42,343 bases of DNA from Deltaproteobacteria bacterium (GCA_016219285.1 JACRNJ010000073.1:1-42343); one strand, 5' to 3'; shown: positions 10,202-20,557, counted from the stretch's first letter. The notes: generated from the letters alone by a model not told the origin. A program made the numbers and translations.

Positions 10202-11512
10202 TTGGCAGGCGGCATTCAAAATATAGGTAGAATCCCAGAACTTAACCGCCGTATACTGTTTACTATTCTTCTTCTGGTTGTATACAGGATTGGTGTATTT
10301 ATTCCTACGCCAGGAATAGATGCCCAGGCTCTGGCTGGTTTTTTCAATCAGGCAAAGGGAACACTTCTGGATTTTATTGTGATGTTTACAGGCGGGGCGC
10401 TGGAGAGGTTTTCGGTTTTTGCCCTTGGTATAATGCCGTATATAAGCGCCTCCATTATTATACAGCTTCTTACAGTTGTTGTACCACATCTGGAAAAACT
10501 CTCAAAAGAGGGTGAATCAGGCCGAAAACAGATAACCCAGTATACCAGATACGGAACAGTCGCTCTGAGTTTAATACAGGGGCTTGGTATAAGCATAGGT
10601 CTTGAAAGCATGAAAGGCCCTGCTGGCGAATTAGTTGTTCAAATGCCTGGCTGGGGCTTCAGGATTGTGACTATCATAACACTGACAGCAGGGACCGCTT
10701 TTATAATGTGGCTTGGCGAGCAGATAACCGAGAGAGGGATAGGCAACGGCATATCGTTAATCATATTTGCCGGCATTGTAGCGCAATTTCCTACAGCTGT
10801 TGGCAACACCTTCAGTCTTGTAAAGACAGGTGAGATGAATTTTTTATTTGTTCTGTTATTGGTTGTTATGATGGTCGGTGTTATTGCCTTTATAATTTTT
10901 GTGGAGTTGGGACAAAGGAGAATCCAGATACAATATCCAAAGAGAATGGTTGGGAGAAAGATGTATGGCGGGCAGAGCAGTCATATCCCATTGAAGGTAA
11001 ATTCGGCAGGTGTTATACCGCCTATATTCGCTTCTTCTTTAATTATATTTCCGGCTACTGCTATTAATTTTATAGACCTACCGTGGCTTAAAAGTATTGC
11101 AAATGGTCTTAACCCCACAGGGGGTATTTATAATGCCCTTTATGCCGGGCTGATAATATTTTTTACATATTTTTATACTGCAATCCAGTTTAATCCTAAT
11201 GATGTGGCTGAAAATCTGAAAAAATACGGCGGTTTTGTTCCTGGTATAAGGCCAGGGGCTAATACAGCCGAGCATATAGATAAAATTCTTACAAGACTGA
11301 CGCTCTGGGGAGCAATTTATCTTGCGGTTGTATGCGTCCTTCCGTCATTTTTAATAGGCTGGTGGAATGTTCCATTCTATTTTGGAGGTACTTCTCTCTT
11401 GATAGTTGTGGGTGTTGCACTGGATACCGCTCAGCAAATAGAATCACATGTGTTGGCTAGATCGTACGACGGCCTTCTCAAAACAGGCAGACTCAAAGGC
11501 AGGAGAGGGTAG
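10202..11512 (+). CDS. secY: Preprotein translocase subunit SecY
   Basis: RILFTILLLVVYRIGVFIPTPGID...MPYISASIIIQLL...GQRRIQIQYPKRMVGRKMYGGQSSHIPLKVNSAGVIPPIFASS. Confidence 0.98.
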   Translation: MAGGIQNIGRIPELNRRILFTILLLVVYRIGVFIPTPGIDAQALAGFFNQAKGTLLDFIVMFTGGALERFSVFALGIMPYISASIIIQLLTVVVPHLEKLSKEGESGRKQITQYTRYGTVALSLIQGLGISIGLESMKGPAGELVVQMPGWGFRIVTIITLTAGTAFIMWLGEQITERGIGNGISLIIFAGIVAQFPTAVGNTFSLVKTGEMNFLFVLLLVVMMVGVIAFIIFVELGQRRIQIQYPKRMVGRKMYGGQSSHIPLKVNSAGVIPPIFASSLIIFPATAINFIDLPWLKSIANGLNPTGGIYNALYAGLIIFFTYFYTAIQFNPNDVAENLKKYGGFVPGIRPGANTAEHIDKILTRLTLWGAIYLAVVCVLPSFLIGWWNVPFYFGGTSLLIVVGVALDTAQQIESHVLARSYDGLLKTGRLKGRRG

Positions 11513-12163
11513 ATGTTAAATCTTATCCTCCTCGGACCGCCTGGGGCTGGAAAGGGGAGCCAAGCCAAAAGCCTTGCAGCCAGATACGGTATTTCGCAGA
11601 TTTCTACAGGCGATATACTGCGGGTTGCTGTAAGGGATAAGACGCCACTTGGCATAAAGGTCAGATCATTTATGGATAAAGGGGCATTGGTGCCTGATAA
11701 TCTTGTGGTGGAGATAGTTGCAGAAAGACTTACAATGGACGACTGTAAGACAGGTTTCATACTCGATGGCTTTCCGAGGAACATCACACAGGCAGAGGTT
11801 GTTGAAAAGATGCTGGGAGGGTTGGGGGAAAAAATAGACAAGGTAATAAACATAGAGGTTTCGCATAAGGAGATTGTAAAGAGACTTAGCGGCAGGAGGG
11901 TGTGCAGAAATTGCGGAGAGGGCTATCATATTATTTTTAATCCTTCTATTGAAGATAAAATATGCGATAAATGCAAGGGTGAGATATATCAGAGAGATGA
12001 TGATAAAGAAGATACAATTGAGGATAGATTGAAGGTTTATGAAGGACAGACCTCGCCGCTTACAGATTTTTATAAGAAAAAAGGGCTTCTTGTTGCAATA
12101 GGTGGTGTTGGAGGATTTAAGGAGATAACAGAGAAGATAGTAAATGCCATTGAATCCCGTTAG
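11513..12163 (+). CDS. adk: Adenylate kinase with zinc-type LID
   Basis: LILLGPPGAGKGSQAK...GFILDGFPRN; LID cysteines CRNCGEGYH..CDKC. Confidence 0.97.
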   Translation: MLNLILLGPPGAGKGSQAKSLAARYGISQISTGDILRVAVRDKTPLGIKVRSFMDKGALVPDNLVVEIVAERLTMDDCKTGFILDGFPRNITQAEVVEKMLGGLGEKIDKVINIEVSHKEIVKRLSGRRVCRNCGEGYHIIFNPSIEDKICDKCKGEIYQRDDDKEDTIEDRLKVYEGQTSPLTDFYKKKGLLVAIGGVGGFKEITEKIVNAIESR

Positions 12164-12232
12164 AAAATGTTTTAATCTACGCATGTGCGAATGTGTCTAT
12201 TAATAGTTTTCCGGCTGGGGTTTTCTAACGGG

Positions 12233-12994
12233 ATGAAAGAAAGTAAAACAATAGTCCTCAAGTCTCCTGATGAGATAGCAAAGATGAGGAAGAGCAACCT
12301 GGTTGTTGCTGAAATTATTGCTGTTATAAAAGGCGCTGCAAGGCCTGGGGTTGCAACTATAGAGCTTGAAGAATTGTGCGAGGCAGAGCTAAAGAAAAGA
12401 AAAGTCAGGTCAGCTTTCAAAGGTTACAGAGGTTATCCGTATTGCATATGTGTTTCAGTGAATGAAGAGGTTGTTCATGGCATGCCTTCAAATAGGGTTC
12501 TAATAGAAGGTGATATACTGAGCATAGATATAGGTGTTGAGTGTGATGGTTATTATGGCGATGCTGCTATAACGATACCACTAGGTAAGATATCAGAAGA
12601 GGCCAGTAGATTAATAGATGTTACTGAGACAGCATTATCAAGGGCGATAGAAAAGGTTTACGTTGGCAACAGGCTTTTTGATATATCTTATGCTGTTCAA
12701 AGTTATGTAGAAGAGAATGGTTTTTCAGTAGTACGGGCATTTGTTGGGCATGGGATAGGCAGGGAACTGCATGAAGCTCCGCAGGTTCCAAACTTTGGAG
12801 TCCCTGGAAGAGGGGCAAGGCTGAAGGCAGGAATGGTTTTTGCAATAGAGCCTATGATAAATGCCGGTGGAAGCGATATAGTTATTCTGGATGACGGTTG
12901 GACAGCTGTTACAAAGGATGGCAGTATTTCAGCGCATTTTGAACATACGGTGGCTGTAACTGAAAATGGTCCGTACATTTTGAGTAAATTATGA
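12233..12994 (+). CDS. map: Type I methionyl aminopeptidase
   Basis: [22 protein letters not shown]...[12 protein letters not shown]...[21 protein letters not shown] 12233 preferred over track start. Confidence 0.95.
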   Translation: MKESKTIVLKSPDEIAKMRKSNLVVAEIIAVIKGAARPGVATIELEELCEAELKKRKVRSAFKGYRGYPYCICVSVNEEVVHGMPSNRVLIEGDILSIDIGVECDGYYGDAAITIPLGKISEEASRLIDVTETALSRAIEKVYVGNRLFDISYAVQSYVEENGFSVVRAFVGHGIGRELHEAPQVPNFGVPGRGARLKAGMVFAIEPMINAGGSDIVILDDGWTAVTKDGSISAHFEHTVAVTENGPYILSKL

Positions 12995-13001
12995 GGAATG
13001 T

Positions 13002-13220
13002 ATGTCTAAGGAAGAGGCGATACAAGTAGAAGGCACTGTAATTGAAACCCTGCCAAATGCTATGTTTAGGGTAGAACTTGAAAATAAGCATGTAGTGCTG
13101 GCGCATGTTTCCGGAAAAATGAGGATGCATTTTATAAAAATTTTGCCGGGAGATAAGGTTACTGTTGAGCTTTCGCCATACGACCTTACGAGGGGCAGGA
13201 TAATATATAGAGTAAAGTAA
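13002..13220 (+). CDS. infA: Translation initiation factor IF-1
   Basis: [61 protein letters not shown]. Confidence 0.98.
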   Translation: MSKEEAIQVEGTVIETLPNAMFRVELENKHVVLAHVSGKMRMHFIKILPGDKVTVELSPYDLTRGRIIYRVK

Positions 13221-13287
13221 ATAACAGTAAGCAGCGAGCAGTAGGCAATAAACAGTAAAAAATCAAAAGCTATAGAGGAATATAAAA

Positions 13288-13401
13288 ATGAAAGTTAGAA
13301 GTTCTGTTAAAAAGATATGCGATAAGTGCAAAGTGGTAGTGCGCAAAAGAGTTGTTAGGGTTGTATGCAATAATCCAAAGCATAAGCAAAGACAGGGATA
13401 A
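13288..13401 (+). CDS. rpmJ: 50S ribosomal protein L36
   Basis: [37 protein letters not shown]; 37 aa, below the ORF track cutoff; GAGG upstream. Confidence 0.97.
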   Translation: MKVRSSVKKICDKCKVVVRKRVVRVVCNNPKHKQRQG

Positions 13402-13488
13402 TTTCGATTTGCGATTTCCGAATGTCGAATTTAATGCGTAATTCGAAAATCGTCAATCGTAAATCGACATTTGTAAAGGGAGGTAAAA

Positions 13489-13863
13489 TTGGCCAGAATA
13501 GCAGGGGTAGACTTACCTAAAAATAAAAGAATAGAAATAGCTCTCACCTATTTATACGGAGTGGGTAAAACTGCTTCCAAGAAGATTCTTGAAGATGCAG
13601 AGGTAAACCCTAATACCAGAACACAGAATCTTACAGAGGGACAGATTGCCAATATAAGAAAGATATTGGACAGAGATTTTAAGGTGGAGGGCGACCTTAG
13701 AAAAGAGGTTGCTATGAATATCAAGAGGCTTATGGATGTTGGTTCTTACAAGGGACTCAGGCATAGGAGAGGGTTGCCGGTCAGGGGACAAAGGACACAT
13801 ACCAATGCCAGGACACGAAAGGGACCGCGTAAGGCCAGTATAGCAATAAGAAAGGCGGAATAA
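13489..13863 (+). CDS. rpsM: 30S ribosomal protein S13
   Basis: [34 protein letters not shown]...[27 protein letters not shown] start after GGGAGG. Confidence 0.97.
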   Translation: MARIAGVDLPKNKRIEIALTYLYGVGKTASKKILEDAEVNPNTRTQNLTEGQIANIRKILDRDFKVEGDLRKEVAMNIKRLMDVGSYKGLRHRRGLPVRGQRTHTNARTRKGPRKASIAIRKAE

Positions 13864-13869
13864 AAAATA

Positions 13870-13975
13870 AATTTACGATTTACGATTTACGAATTGAAAA
13901 ATAGAAAATTTTTTCCATTTTTTCATTTTCTGCTTTCTTTTGAAATCGTAAATCTAAAATCGTAATTCGTAAATG
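13870..13975. repeat. ATTACGA-family element with 54-bp non-repeat core
   Basis: Heptamer arms around ttgaaaaatagaaaattttttccattttttcattttctgctttcttttgaaatc. Confidence 0.88.
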
Positions 13976-13983
13976 GGGGTGTC

Positions 13984-14358
13984 ATGGCAAAGATTAAAAA
14001 AGAAAAAAAAGTAGCATCAAAGGGTATTGCCAGCATACAGTCTACTTTTAATAATACCATAATTACTATAACAGATAATAGCGGCAACGTGATTGCGTGG
14101 AGCAGCGCAGGGAGCCATGGTTTTAAAGGTTCCAGAAAAGGGACTCCGTTTGCTGCTCAAGTTGCCGCTGAAGCTGCCGCAAAAAAGGCTATGGAGTATG
14201 GTGTAAGAAACGTTGATGTCTATATAAATGGACCTGGAGCAGGCAGAGAGGCTGCGCTCAGGTCGGTTCAGGCCGCTGGACTTAACATAAGCCTTATAAA
14301 AGATGTGACCCCTATTCCGCATAATGGATGCAGGCCGCCTAAGAGAAGAAGGGTTTAA
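13984..14358 (+). CDS. rpsK: 30S ribosomal protein S11
   Basis: [46 protein letters not shown]...[15 protein letters not shown]. Confidence 0.98.
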   Translation: MAKIKKEKKVASKGIASIQSTFNNTIITITDNSGNVIAWSSAGSHGFKGSRKGTPFAAQVAAEAAAKKAMEYGVRNVDVYINGPGAGREAALRSVQAAGLNISLIKDVTPIPHNGCRPPKRRRV

Positions 14359-14361
14359 ATA

Positions 14362-14446
14362 ATAATTGTAAATTGAAAATTGCAAAATGCAGAATGCAAA
14401 ATTAAGGATATTTTTCAATTTAAAATTTGCACTTTGCATTTTGCAA
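14362..14446. repeat. ATGCAAA-family heptamer array with inverted arm
   Basis: attgaaaattgcaaaatgcagaatgcaaaatt ... aatttgcactttgcattttgcaat. Confidence 0.8.
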
Positions 14447-14473
14447 TGAAGCGAAGCGACAAGGGAGGAAGCT

Positions 14474-15100
14474 TTGGGAAGATATATTGAATCTGTATGT
14501 AAGATGTGTAGAAGAGAAGGGATGAAGCTCTTTTTCAAGGGTGACAGGTGTTATACCGATAAATGCGCCTTTGAGCGAAGAAGTTATGCTCCTGGCCAGC
14601 ATGGCCAGGGACGAGGAAAGGCTACCGCATATGCCCAGCAGCTTAGAGAAAAACAACGGCTTAAAAGAGTCTATGGTTTAATGGAGAGGCAATTCCATGG
14701 TTACTTTAAAAAAGCGGAGAGGCTGCGCGGTATTACAGGCGAAAACCTCCTTTCCCTTTTGGAAAGGAGACTAGACAATGTTGTTTATCGGCTTGGATTT
14801 GCCGACTCGAGAAGCGATGCCAGGCAACTTATTATGCACAGCCATCTTTTGGTAAATGGTAAAAAGGTGAATATTCCTGCATATCTTGTTAAACCAGGAG
14901 AGATGATAGAAATTAAAGAAAAGAGCAGGGGCAAGGCAAGATTTAATGAGGCGTTGGAAACTGTAGAAAGACGCGGCGTTCCTCAATGGTTGGAGCTCGA
15001 TAAGGCACGCTACAAAGGGGTTATTAAATCGCTGCCTAAACGTGAAGATATAACCATGCCTGTTCAAGAACAATTCATAGTTGAACTGTATTCTAGATAA
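14474..15100 (+). CDS. rpsD: 30S ribosomal protein S4
   Basis: [44 protein letters not shown]; zinc-type N-terminus; TTG start after GGGAGG. Confidence 0.97.
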   Translation: MGRYIESVCKMCRREGMKLFFKGDRCYTDKCAFERRSYAPGQHGQGRGKATAYAQQLREKQRLKRVYGLMERQFHGYFKKAERLRGITGENLLSLLERRLDNVVYRLGFADSRSDARQLIMHSHLLVNGKKVNIPAYLVKPGEMIEIKEKSRGKARFNEALETVERRGVPQWLELDKARYKGVIKSLPKREDITMPVQEQFIVELYSR

Positions 15101-15142
15101 AATTATTTCAAATTTCAAAACTGAAATTTGAAAGGGGGATAT

Positions 15143-16168
15143 ATGCAAAAAAATTGGCGGGATCTGATTAAACCTAAAACATTAGAGGTTGATAAGGATA
15201 CCTTGACCAACACTTACGGCAAATTTACAGCTGAACCTCTGGAGAGAGGATTTGGCATCACTATAGGCAATTCACTGAGGAGAATACTGCTTTCTTCTTT
15301 ACAAGGCGCCGCCATTGTTTCTGCTAAATTTACCGGCGCCCTACACGAGTTTTCTTCTATCCCTGGAGTGAAAGAGGATGTGTCGGATATTATATTGAAT
15401 CTGAAACAGGTAAAAATCAGGCTGCATGGTTATGGTCATAAAACTATCAGGATAAAGGCAAAAGGCGAGGCGGATGTGAAGGCAGGGGATATAATCTGTG
15501 ATTCAACAGTTGAGATTTTAAATCCAGAGTTGCATATTGCCACACTTGACAAGGATGCTAAGCTGGACGCAGAGTTGCTTGTAAAGACAGGGAAAGGTTA
15601 TGTCCAGGCTGCAAGAAATAAGGAAGAGAATCAGCCCATAGGCACTATATCTATTGATGCTATATTTACTCCTGTCATACGGGTGAATTACAATGTGGGT
15701 TATGCAAGGGTAGGGCAGAGGACTGATTACGACAAGCTTACCATGGAAGTTTGGACTACAGGAGCTGTAAGCTCTCAGGATGCAGTTGGTTTTGCAGCTA
15801 AAATACTTAAAGACCAACTGAGTATTTTTATACCATTTGTGGAGGCAGAAGAAAGGTTTGAGGCTGAAGAAGAGGCGGAGGAGAAACAGTCTGTTTTAAA
15901 TGAAAATCTTTTCAGATTAGTGGATGAGGTGGAGCTTTCTGTCCGTTCAGCCAACTGCCTTAAGAACGCCGATATAAAATATATAGGGGAGTTGGTACAG
16001 AAGACGGAGCAGGAAATGTTAAAGACAAAGAATTTTGGCAGAAAATCCTTAAACGAAATAAAAGATATGATTATCAGTATGGGTCTTAATTTCAGCATGA
16101 AGTTGGATAACTTTCCATCCCGAGAGGAATTGGATAGGATGTCATTAGAGAAAAAAGAAACAGTATAA
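15143..16168 (+). CDS. rpoA: RNA polymerase alpha subunit
   Basis: [17 protein letters not shown]...[29 protein letters not shown]; alpha-CTD at end; ATG 15143 after GGGGG. Confidence 0.97.
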   Translation: MQKNWRDLIKPKTLEVDKDTLTNTYGKFTAEPLERGFGITIGNSLRRILLSSLQGAAIVSAKFTGALHEFSSIPGVKEDVSDIILNLKQVKIRLHGYGHKTIRIKAKGEADVKAGDIICDSTVEILNPELHIATLDKDAKLDAELLVKTGKGYVQAARNKEENQPIGTISIDAIFTPVIRVNYNVGYARVGQRTDYDKLTMEVWTTGAVSSQDAVGFAAKILKDQLSIFIPFVEAEERFEAEEEAEEKQSVLNENLFRLVDEVELSVRSANCLKNADIKYIGELVQKTEQEMLKTKNFGRKSLNEIKDMIISMGLNFSMKLDNFPSREELDRMSLEKKETV

Positions 16169-16185
16169 GCCCTGATGGTGACGGG

Positions 16186-16274
16186 CAATTGCAAAATGAA
16201 AAATGCAGATTGCAAAATGCAAAATTAAGAATGTTTAAGTTTACAATTTAAAATTTACAATCTTCAATTTGCAA
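16186..16274. repeat. ATGCAAA-family heptamer array with inverted arm
   Basis: attgcaaaatgaaaaatgcagattgcaaaatgcaaaatt ... aaaatttacaatcttcaatttgcaat. Confidence 0.8.
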
Positions 16275-16290
16275 TGGAGAGGAGCGACTT

Positions 16291-16731
16291 ATGAGACACA
16301 ATAGAGATGAAAAAAGATTTGACAGAGCGGTTGGCCATTTAAGATGTATGATGGCTAATATGGTCAATTCGCTTTTCTTACACGGAAGAATAAGAACAAC
16401 ATTGCCGAAGGCTAAAGAATTAAGAAGCAAGGTTGAAAATATGATTACGCTTGGCAAAAAAGGGGATATGGTTGCAAGGAGGCGGGCAATAGCCTTTATG
16501 AGAGACAAGGCCGTTGTAACAAAGCTTTTTGAGGAAATATCTCCTAAATATAAAGATAGAAACGGCGGCTATACAAGAATACTTCATGCAGATGTCAGAC
16601 CAGGCGATTCAAGTCCCATGGCGCTGCTTGAACTGATTGAAGAAGGCGAAGGTAAAAAAGATAAGGCAAAAAAACCTGTATCACGGAAGAGAGCAGTATA
16701 TCCAGCAAAGCAGAAGAAAAAGGCGGCATAA
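16291..16731 (+). CDS. rplQ: 50S ribosomal protein L17
   Basis: MRHNRDEKRFDRAVGHLRCMMANMVNSLFLHGRIRTTLPKAKELR. Confidence 0.97.
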   Translation: MRHNRDEKRFDRAVGHLRCMMANMVNSLFLHGRIRTTLPKAKELRSKVENMITLGKKGDMVARRRAIAFMRDKAVVTKLFEEISPKYKDRNGGYTRILHADVRPGDSSPMALLELIEEGEGKKDKAKKPVSRKRAVYPAKQKKKAA

Positions 16732-16733
16732 AA

Positions 16734-16832
16734 GATTTACGATTTTAGATTTACGATTTCAAAAGAAAGCAGAAAATGAAAAAATGGAAAAAAATTTCTA
16801 TTTTTCGATTCGTAAATCGTAATTCGTAAATC
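16734..16832. repeat. ATTACGA-family element, inverted copy of 13870-13975
   Basis: gatttcaaaagaaagcagaaaatgaaaaaatggaaaaaaatttctatttttcgattcg is the near-exact reverse complement of the 13894-13947 core. Confidence 0.88.
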
Positions 16833-16838
16833 GGTATT

Positions 16839-16914
<76 letters not shown>

Positions 16915-16916
16915 AT

Positions 16917-17001
16917 TTTTAATTTTAGATTTACGAATTACGAATTACGAATTACGAATTAAAACCCCAAATCGTAAATCTAAAATCGTAAATCGTAAAT
17001 T
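16917..17001. repeat. ATTACGA-family heptamer array
   Basis: tttacga-attacga-attacga-attacga-atta, then aatcgtaaatctaaaatcgtaaatcgtaaat. Confidence 0.88.
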
Positions 17002-17004
17002 CCT

Positions 17005-17439
17005 ATGAAATTAGCGGACAAGAAAGAACTTCTCCAAAAATATCTGCACGAAAAGGGCCTCAAATCTACTACTCAGAGAAATGACATCATAGCTACCTTT
17101 TTTAAGACAAACACTCACATAAATCTTGAAGAGCTTCTCAAGAGGGTCAGGCGCACAAACCCCAAGGTTGGGTATGCAACGGTTTATAGAACCATGAAGC
17201 TCTTAACAGGGTGCGGCATTGCCATTGAAAGGCAGTTTGGCGATGGGCAGACAAGGTATGAGCACATACCCGATGACAGCCACCATGACCACTGCATCTG
17301 CGTTAAATGCGGGAAGATTGTAGAATTTGAGAGTCAGAAGATAGAGCATATGCAAAAGGAAATAGCCGAAAAGCTGAGATTTACTGTGACAAATCACAAA
17401 TTGGAATTATACGGTTTTTGCTCAAAATGCAGTAGTTAG
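17005..17439 (+). CDS. fur: Fur-family ferric uptake regulator
   Basis: GLKSTTQRNDIIATFF...VGYATVYRTMKLL...HHDHCICVKCGKIVEFE; Fur-type metal-binding motif. Subfamily (Fur/PerR/Zur) not resolved. Confidence 0.88.
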   Translation: MKLADKKELLQKYLHEKGLKSTTQRNDIIATFFKTNTHINLEELLKRVRRTNPKVGYATVYRTMKLLTGCGIAIERQFGDGQTRYEHIPDDSHHDHCICVKCGKIVEFESQKIEHMQKEIAEKLRFTVTNHKLELYGFCSKCSS

Positions 17440-17457
17440 TTTTTTTATGTTGATATT

Positions 17458-17476
17458 GAAAATGATTTTTGTTATC
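17458..17476 (+). promoter_or_regulatory. Candidate Fur box upstream of feoB
   Basis: GAAAATGATTTTTGTTATC matches 14 of 19 positions of GATAATGATAATCATTATC. Confidence 0.55.
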
Positions 17477-17487
17477 ATTTGAATAGT

Positions 17488-17575
17488 TCAAAACTTAAAA
17501 CTTAAAACCTTAAAACTGGTTTAAAAAGTTTTGAGTTTTAAGGTTGTAGTTTTGACATTTGAGTTTTGAGTTAAT
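17488..17575. repeat. AACTTAA-family heptamer array with inverted arm
   Basis: caaaacttaaaacttaaaaccttaaaac ... gttttgagttttaaggttgtagttttgacatttgagttttgag. Confidence 0.8.
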
Positions 17576-17581
17576 TTTAGT

Positions 17582-19552
17582 ATGCACGAACATAATAATA
17601 TAAAGACAGAGGAAGGCGCCAAACGGCTTATCCTTGTTGGCAATCCCAATGTTGGCAAAAGCGTCATCTTTGGCGCATTGACAGGCAGATACGTCACTGT
17701 GTCAAATTATCCAGGGACAACTGTTGAGGTAAGCAGGGGCAGAGCCTCTCTGGAGGGTGTAAAATATACTGTAATAGATACCCCTGGTGTAAATAGCATT
17801 GTGCCTATGTCTGAAGATGAGCGGGTTACAAGGGATATATTATTAAACGAGAAAGCTTATAGTGTAATACAGGTGGCTGATACAAAGAATTTAAGAAGGG
17901 CGCTTCTTATATCCATTCAACTGGCAGAGCTTGGGCTTTCTTTTTCGCTTGCACTGAATATGATAGATGAGGCAAGGAGCAGGGGGTGGGAGGTAAATAT
18001 ACCCAAACTATCCAGGCTGTTGGGAATAGATGTAGTTCCAACCATTGCAACCCAGAGACGTGGGATAGATAACCTGGCTAAGACGGTCTCCTCTCAAAGG
18101 TTATCTAATTTTAAAATAGATTATACCCGAGATATAGAGGATGCAGTGCAAGTCATTGAGGGATTGCTTCCAGAGATGTTTATATCCAGGAGGGCTATTG
18201 CCTTAATGCTGCTTTCAGGCGATGAAACTCTCAACAGCTGGCTGCACAAGAATCTTTCTGAGGGAGAAATTAAAAAGGTAGAAGATATTCGCTACAATAT
18301 TCAGTCCGGATATACAGAACCCTTGAGCTATATATTGAATATAGAGAGGCTAAAGATGGTCGACAGAGTTGTGGCGGATGTTGTGACCATAGAACCTGCA
18401 AGCGGCGGGCGATTGGCCGGATTTATAGGCAAGTGGTCAATGCACCCTGTTGCCGGTATTCCTATCTTGCTTGCCATCTTATATTTAATGTATGCGTTTG
18501 TTGGACAGTTTGGGGCAGGAACCAGCGTTGACTTTTTAGAAGAGGTTGTATTTGGCGAGTATCTCAATCCATGGGTGTCAAGGGTTGTTAAGGCCACAGT
18601 GCCAATAGAGATTGTGCATGAGTTGATAGTCGGGCCGTATGGTCTCGTAACAATGGCGCTCACCTATGCCATTGCAATTATTCTTCCTATTGTAGGGTAT
18701 TTTTTTATATTCTTCGGTTTGCTTGAAGATTCAGGTTATCTCCCGAGGCTTGCGGTAATGGTTGATAAGATATTCAAACTTATTGGTCTCAACGGCAAGG
18801 CAGTGCTTCCCATGGTTCTCGGCCTGGGCTGTGATACAATGGCTACAATGACCACAAGGATATTGGAGACAAAAAAAGAAAGGATACTTGTAACCCTGCT
18901 TCTGGCCCTCGGGGTGCCGTGTTCTGCACAGCTTGGGGTAATACTTGGTATGCTTGGCGGGTTGTCTTTCAAGGCGACACTGTGGTGGGGAGGTGTTATA
19001 GTTTTTATTATGTTTATGGTAGGTTTTCTTGCATCAAAGATTATTTCTGGCGAGACATCGGATTTTCTGCTGGAGATACCGCCTATAAGGATTCCCAAAT
19101 TCTCCAATATACTCATTAAAACCCTTGTAAGGATAGAATGGTATTTAAGAGAGGCCGTGCCTCTTTTTATCCTCGGGACGCTGTTTTTGTTCATACTGGA
19201 TAAGCTGGCAATATTAAATGTGTTGGAAAGGATTACAGCGCCTGTTGTTGTTAATTTCCTTGATTTGCCTGCCAAGGCCACAGGGGCATTTATCATTGGC
19301 TTTTTAAGAAGGGACTATGGTGCAGCAGGGCTTCTTATATTGCAGAAGGACGGTCTGTTAAATCCGATTCAGGTTGTTGTCAGCCTCGTTACAATAACTC
19401 TCTTTATTCCGTGTATAGCAAATTTCTTTATGATAGCCAAAGAGAGGGGGCTTATGGCCGCAGTATGGATGAGTGTATTTATATTTCCTTTTGCAATAAT
19501 GGTTGGCGGGGTGTTAAATTTTATCTTAAGGATGTTGGAGGTAAAGCTATAA
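17582..19552 (+). CDS. feoB: Ferrous iron transporter B
   Basis: LVGNPNVGKSVIFGALTG...SNYPGTTVEVSRG...DTPGVNSI, then Gate-type membrane domain with LGLGCDTMA and GVPCSAQL. Confidence 0.96.
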   Translation: MHEHNNIKTEEGAKRLILVGNPNVGKSVIFGALTGRYVTVSNYPGTTVEVSRGRASLEGVKYTVIDTPGVNSIVPMSEDERVTRDILLNEKAYSVIQVADTKNLRRALLISIQLAELGLSFSLALNMIDEARSRGWEVNIPKLSRLLGIDVVPTIATQRRGIDNLAKTVSSQRLSNFKIDYTRDIEDAVQVIEGLLPEMFISRRAIALMLLSGDETLNSWLHKNLSEGEIKKVEDIRYNIQSGYTEPLSYILNIERLKMVDRVVADVVTIEPASGGRLAGFIGKWSMHPVAGIPILLAILYLMYAFVGQFGAGTSVDFLEEVVFGEYLNPWVSRVVKATVPIEIVHELIVGPYGLVTMALTYAIAIILPIVGYFFIFFGLLEDSGYLPRLAVMVDKIFKLIGLNGKAVLPMVLGLGCDTMATMTTRILETKKERILVTLLLALGVPCSAQLGVILGMLGGLSFKATLWWGGVIVFIMFMVGFLASKIISGETSDFLLEIPPIRIPKFSNILIKTLVRIEWYLREAVPLFILGTLFLFILDKLAILNVLERITAPVVVNFLDLPAKATGAFIIGFLRRDYGAAGLLILQKDGLLNPIQVVVSLVTITLFIPCIANFFMIAKERGLMAAVWMSVFIFPFAIMVGGVLNFILRMLEVKL

Positions 19553-19619
19553 TTTACGATTTAAGATTTACGAATTACAATTTAAAATATAAAATCGTAA
19601 ATTTATTAAGGGAGACACT

Positions 19620-20294
19620 ATGATAGACCAAAAGGTAGTAGAGGAGATTTTAGAATTTGTGTGGACGCAAAGAGAATCTGGGAATGACAGCATTGCCGAC
19701 CTTTTGAGCATAGCGGAGGTTAAAGAGGCAAAAGCCAACACGGCAATTTTACAGGAGTTGGAAAACGATGGAATTGTATATATAAAAGATAACAGCAGGA
19801 TTGCGCTTACGGCAAAAGGTGAAAAGCTGGCAGAGGCAACGGTCAGGAGGCATAGGCTTGCAGAGAGGCTTTTAACTGATGTTCTGGAAATAAAAGAAGA
19901 CATGGAAATAGAGGAGAATGCATGCAATTTTGAACACTCTCTTTCGCCCATTGTTACTGACAGCATATGCACATTGTTAGGCCATCCGCCGAGATGTCCG
20001 CATGGGCTTCCTATACCAAGAGGGGAATGCTGCAACAAATTTAAGGTGGATGTAAAGCCGCTTGTTCAGCCATTAAAGGATATGGAGATAGGACAGAGCG
20101 GCAGGATAGTTTTTATTATACCAAGCTCTCACTCCAGGTTAGACAGACTTGGCTCCCTTGGTATTGTTCCCGGGAGCATTATAAGGCTTCATCAGAAAAG
20201 GCCGTCTTTTGTTATAGAAATTGGCGAAACTTCATTGGCAATAGATTATGACATTACAAAAGAGATATATGTAAAAAAAGATGGTGGGGTTTAA
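19620..20294 (+). CDS. DtxR/MntR-family metal-dependent regulator with C-terminal FeoA-like domain
   Basis: N-terminal wHTH, RRHRLAERLLTDVL, CNFEHSLSPIVTDSICTLLGHPPRCPHGLPIPRGECC, then FeoA-like SRLDRLGSLGIVPGSIIRLHQKRPSFVIEIGETSLAID. Confidence 0.88.
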   Translation: MIDQKVVEEILEFVWTQRESGNDSIADLLSIAEVKEAKANTAILQELENDGIVYIKDNSRIALTAKGEKLAEATVRRHRLAERLLTDVLEIKEDMEIEENACNFEHSLSPIVTDSICTLLGHPPRCPHGLPIPRGECCNKFKVDVKPLVQPLKDMEIGQSGRIVFIIPSSHSRLDRLGSLGIVPGSIIRLHQKRPSFVIEIGETSLAIDYDITKEIYVKKDGGV

Positions 20295-20434
20295 ATTTTC
20301 TAATAAAACGCAAAATAAAAGTATTTTGACCTTTGGGTACTTTTCCCATTATGTTGTGCTTATCCATTGAATGTGCATTATGAAACCCTCATGAGCTATT
20401 GGCTCACAAAGGGGGATGAAATTTGGGTTTTGGT

Positions 20435-20491
20435 TGTCATTCCGAACGGAGTGAGGAATCTTTAAGATTTCTCCCTTCGGTCGAAATGACA
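20435..20491. repeat. Imperfect-palindromic interspersed repeat (TGTCATTCCGA...TCGAAATGACA)
   Basis: tgtcattccgaacggagtgaggaatctttaagatttctcccttcggtcgaaatgaca; inverted ends. Confidence 0.75.
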
Positions 20492-20557
20492 ATTTCAGGT
20501 GAAAAGAGTAATGGATAAATAGCAGAAGATGTGTCTATTAAACTGAGGATGTGAATT

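Noticed and set aside
16917-17001. Tandem ATTACGA units as a CRISPR array
   Set aside because: 7-bp units without unique spacers of 25-40 bp and no cas genes nearby
18736-19296. 186-aa minus-strand ORF opposite feoB
   Set aside because: Antisense to conserved membrane domain; composition fits a shadow frame
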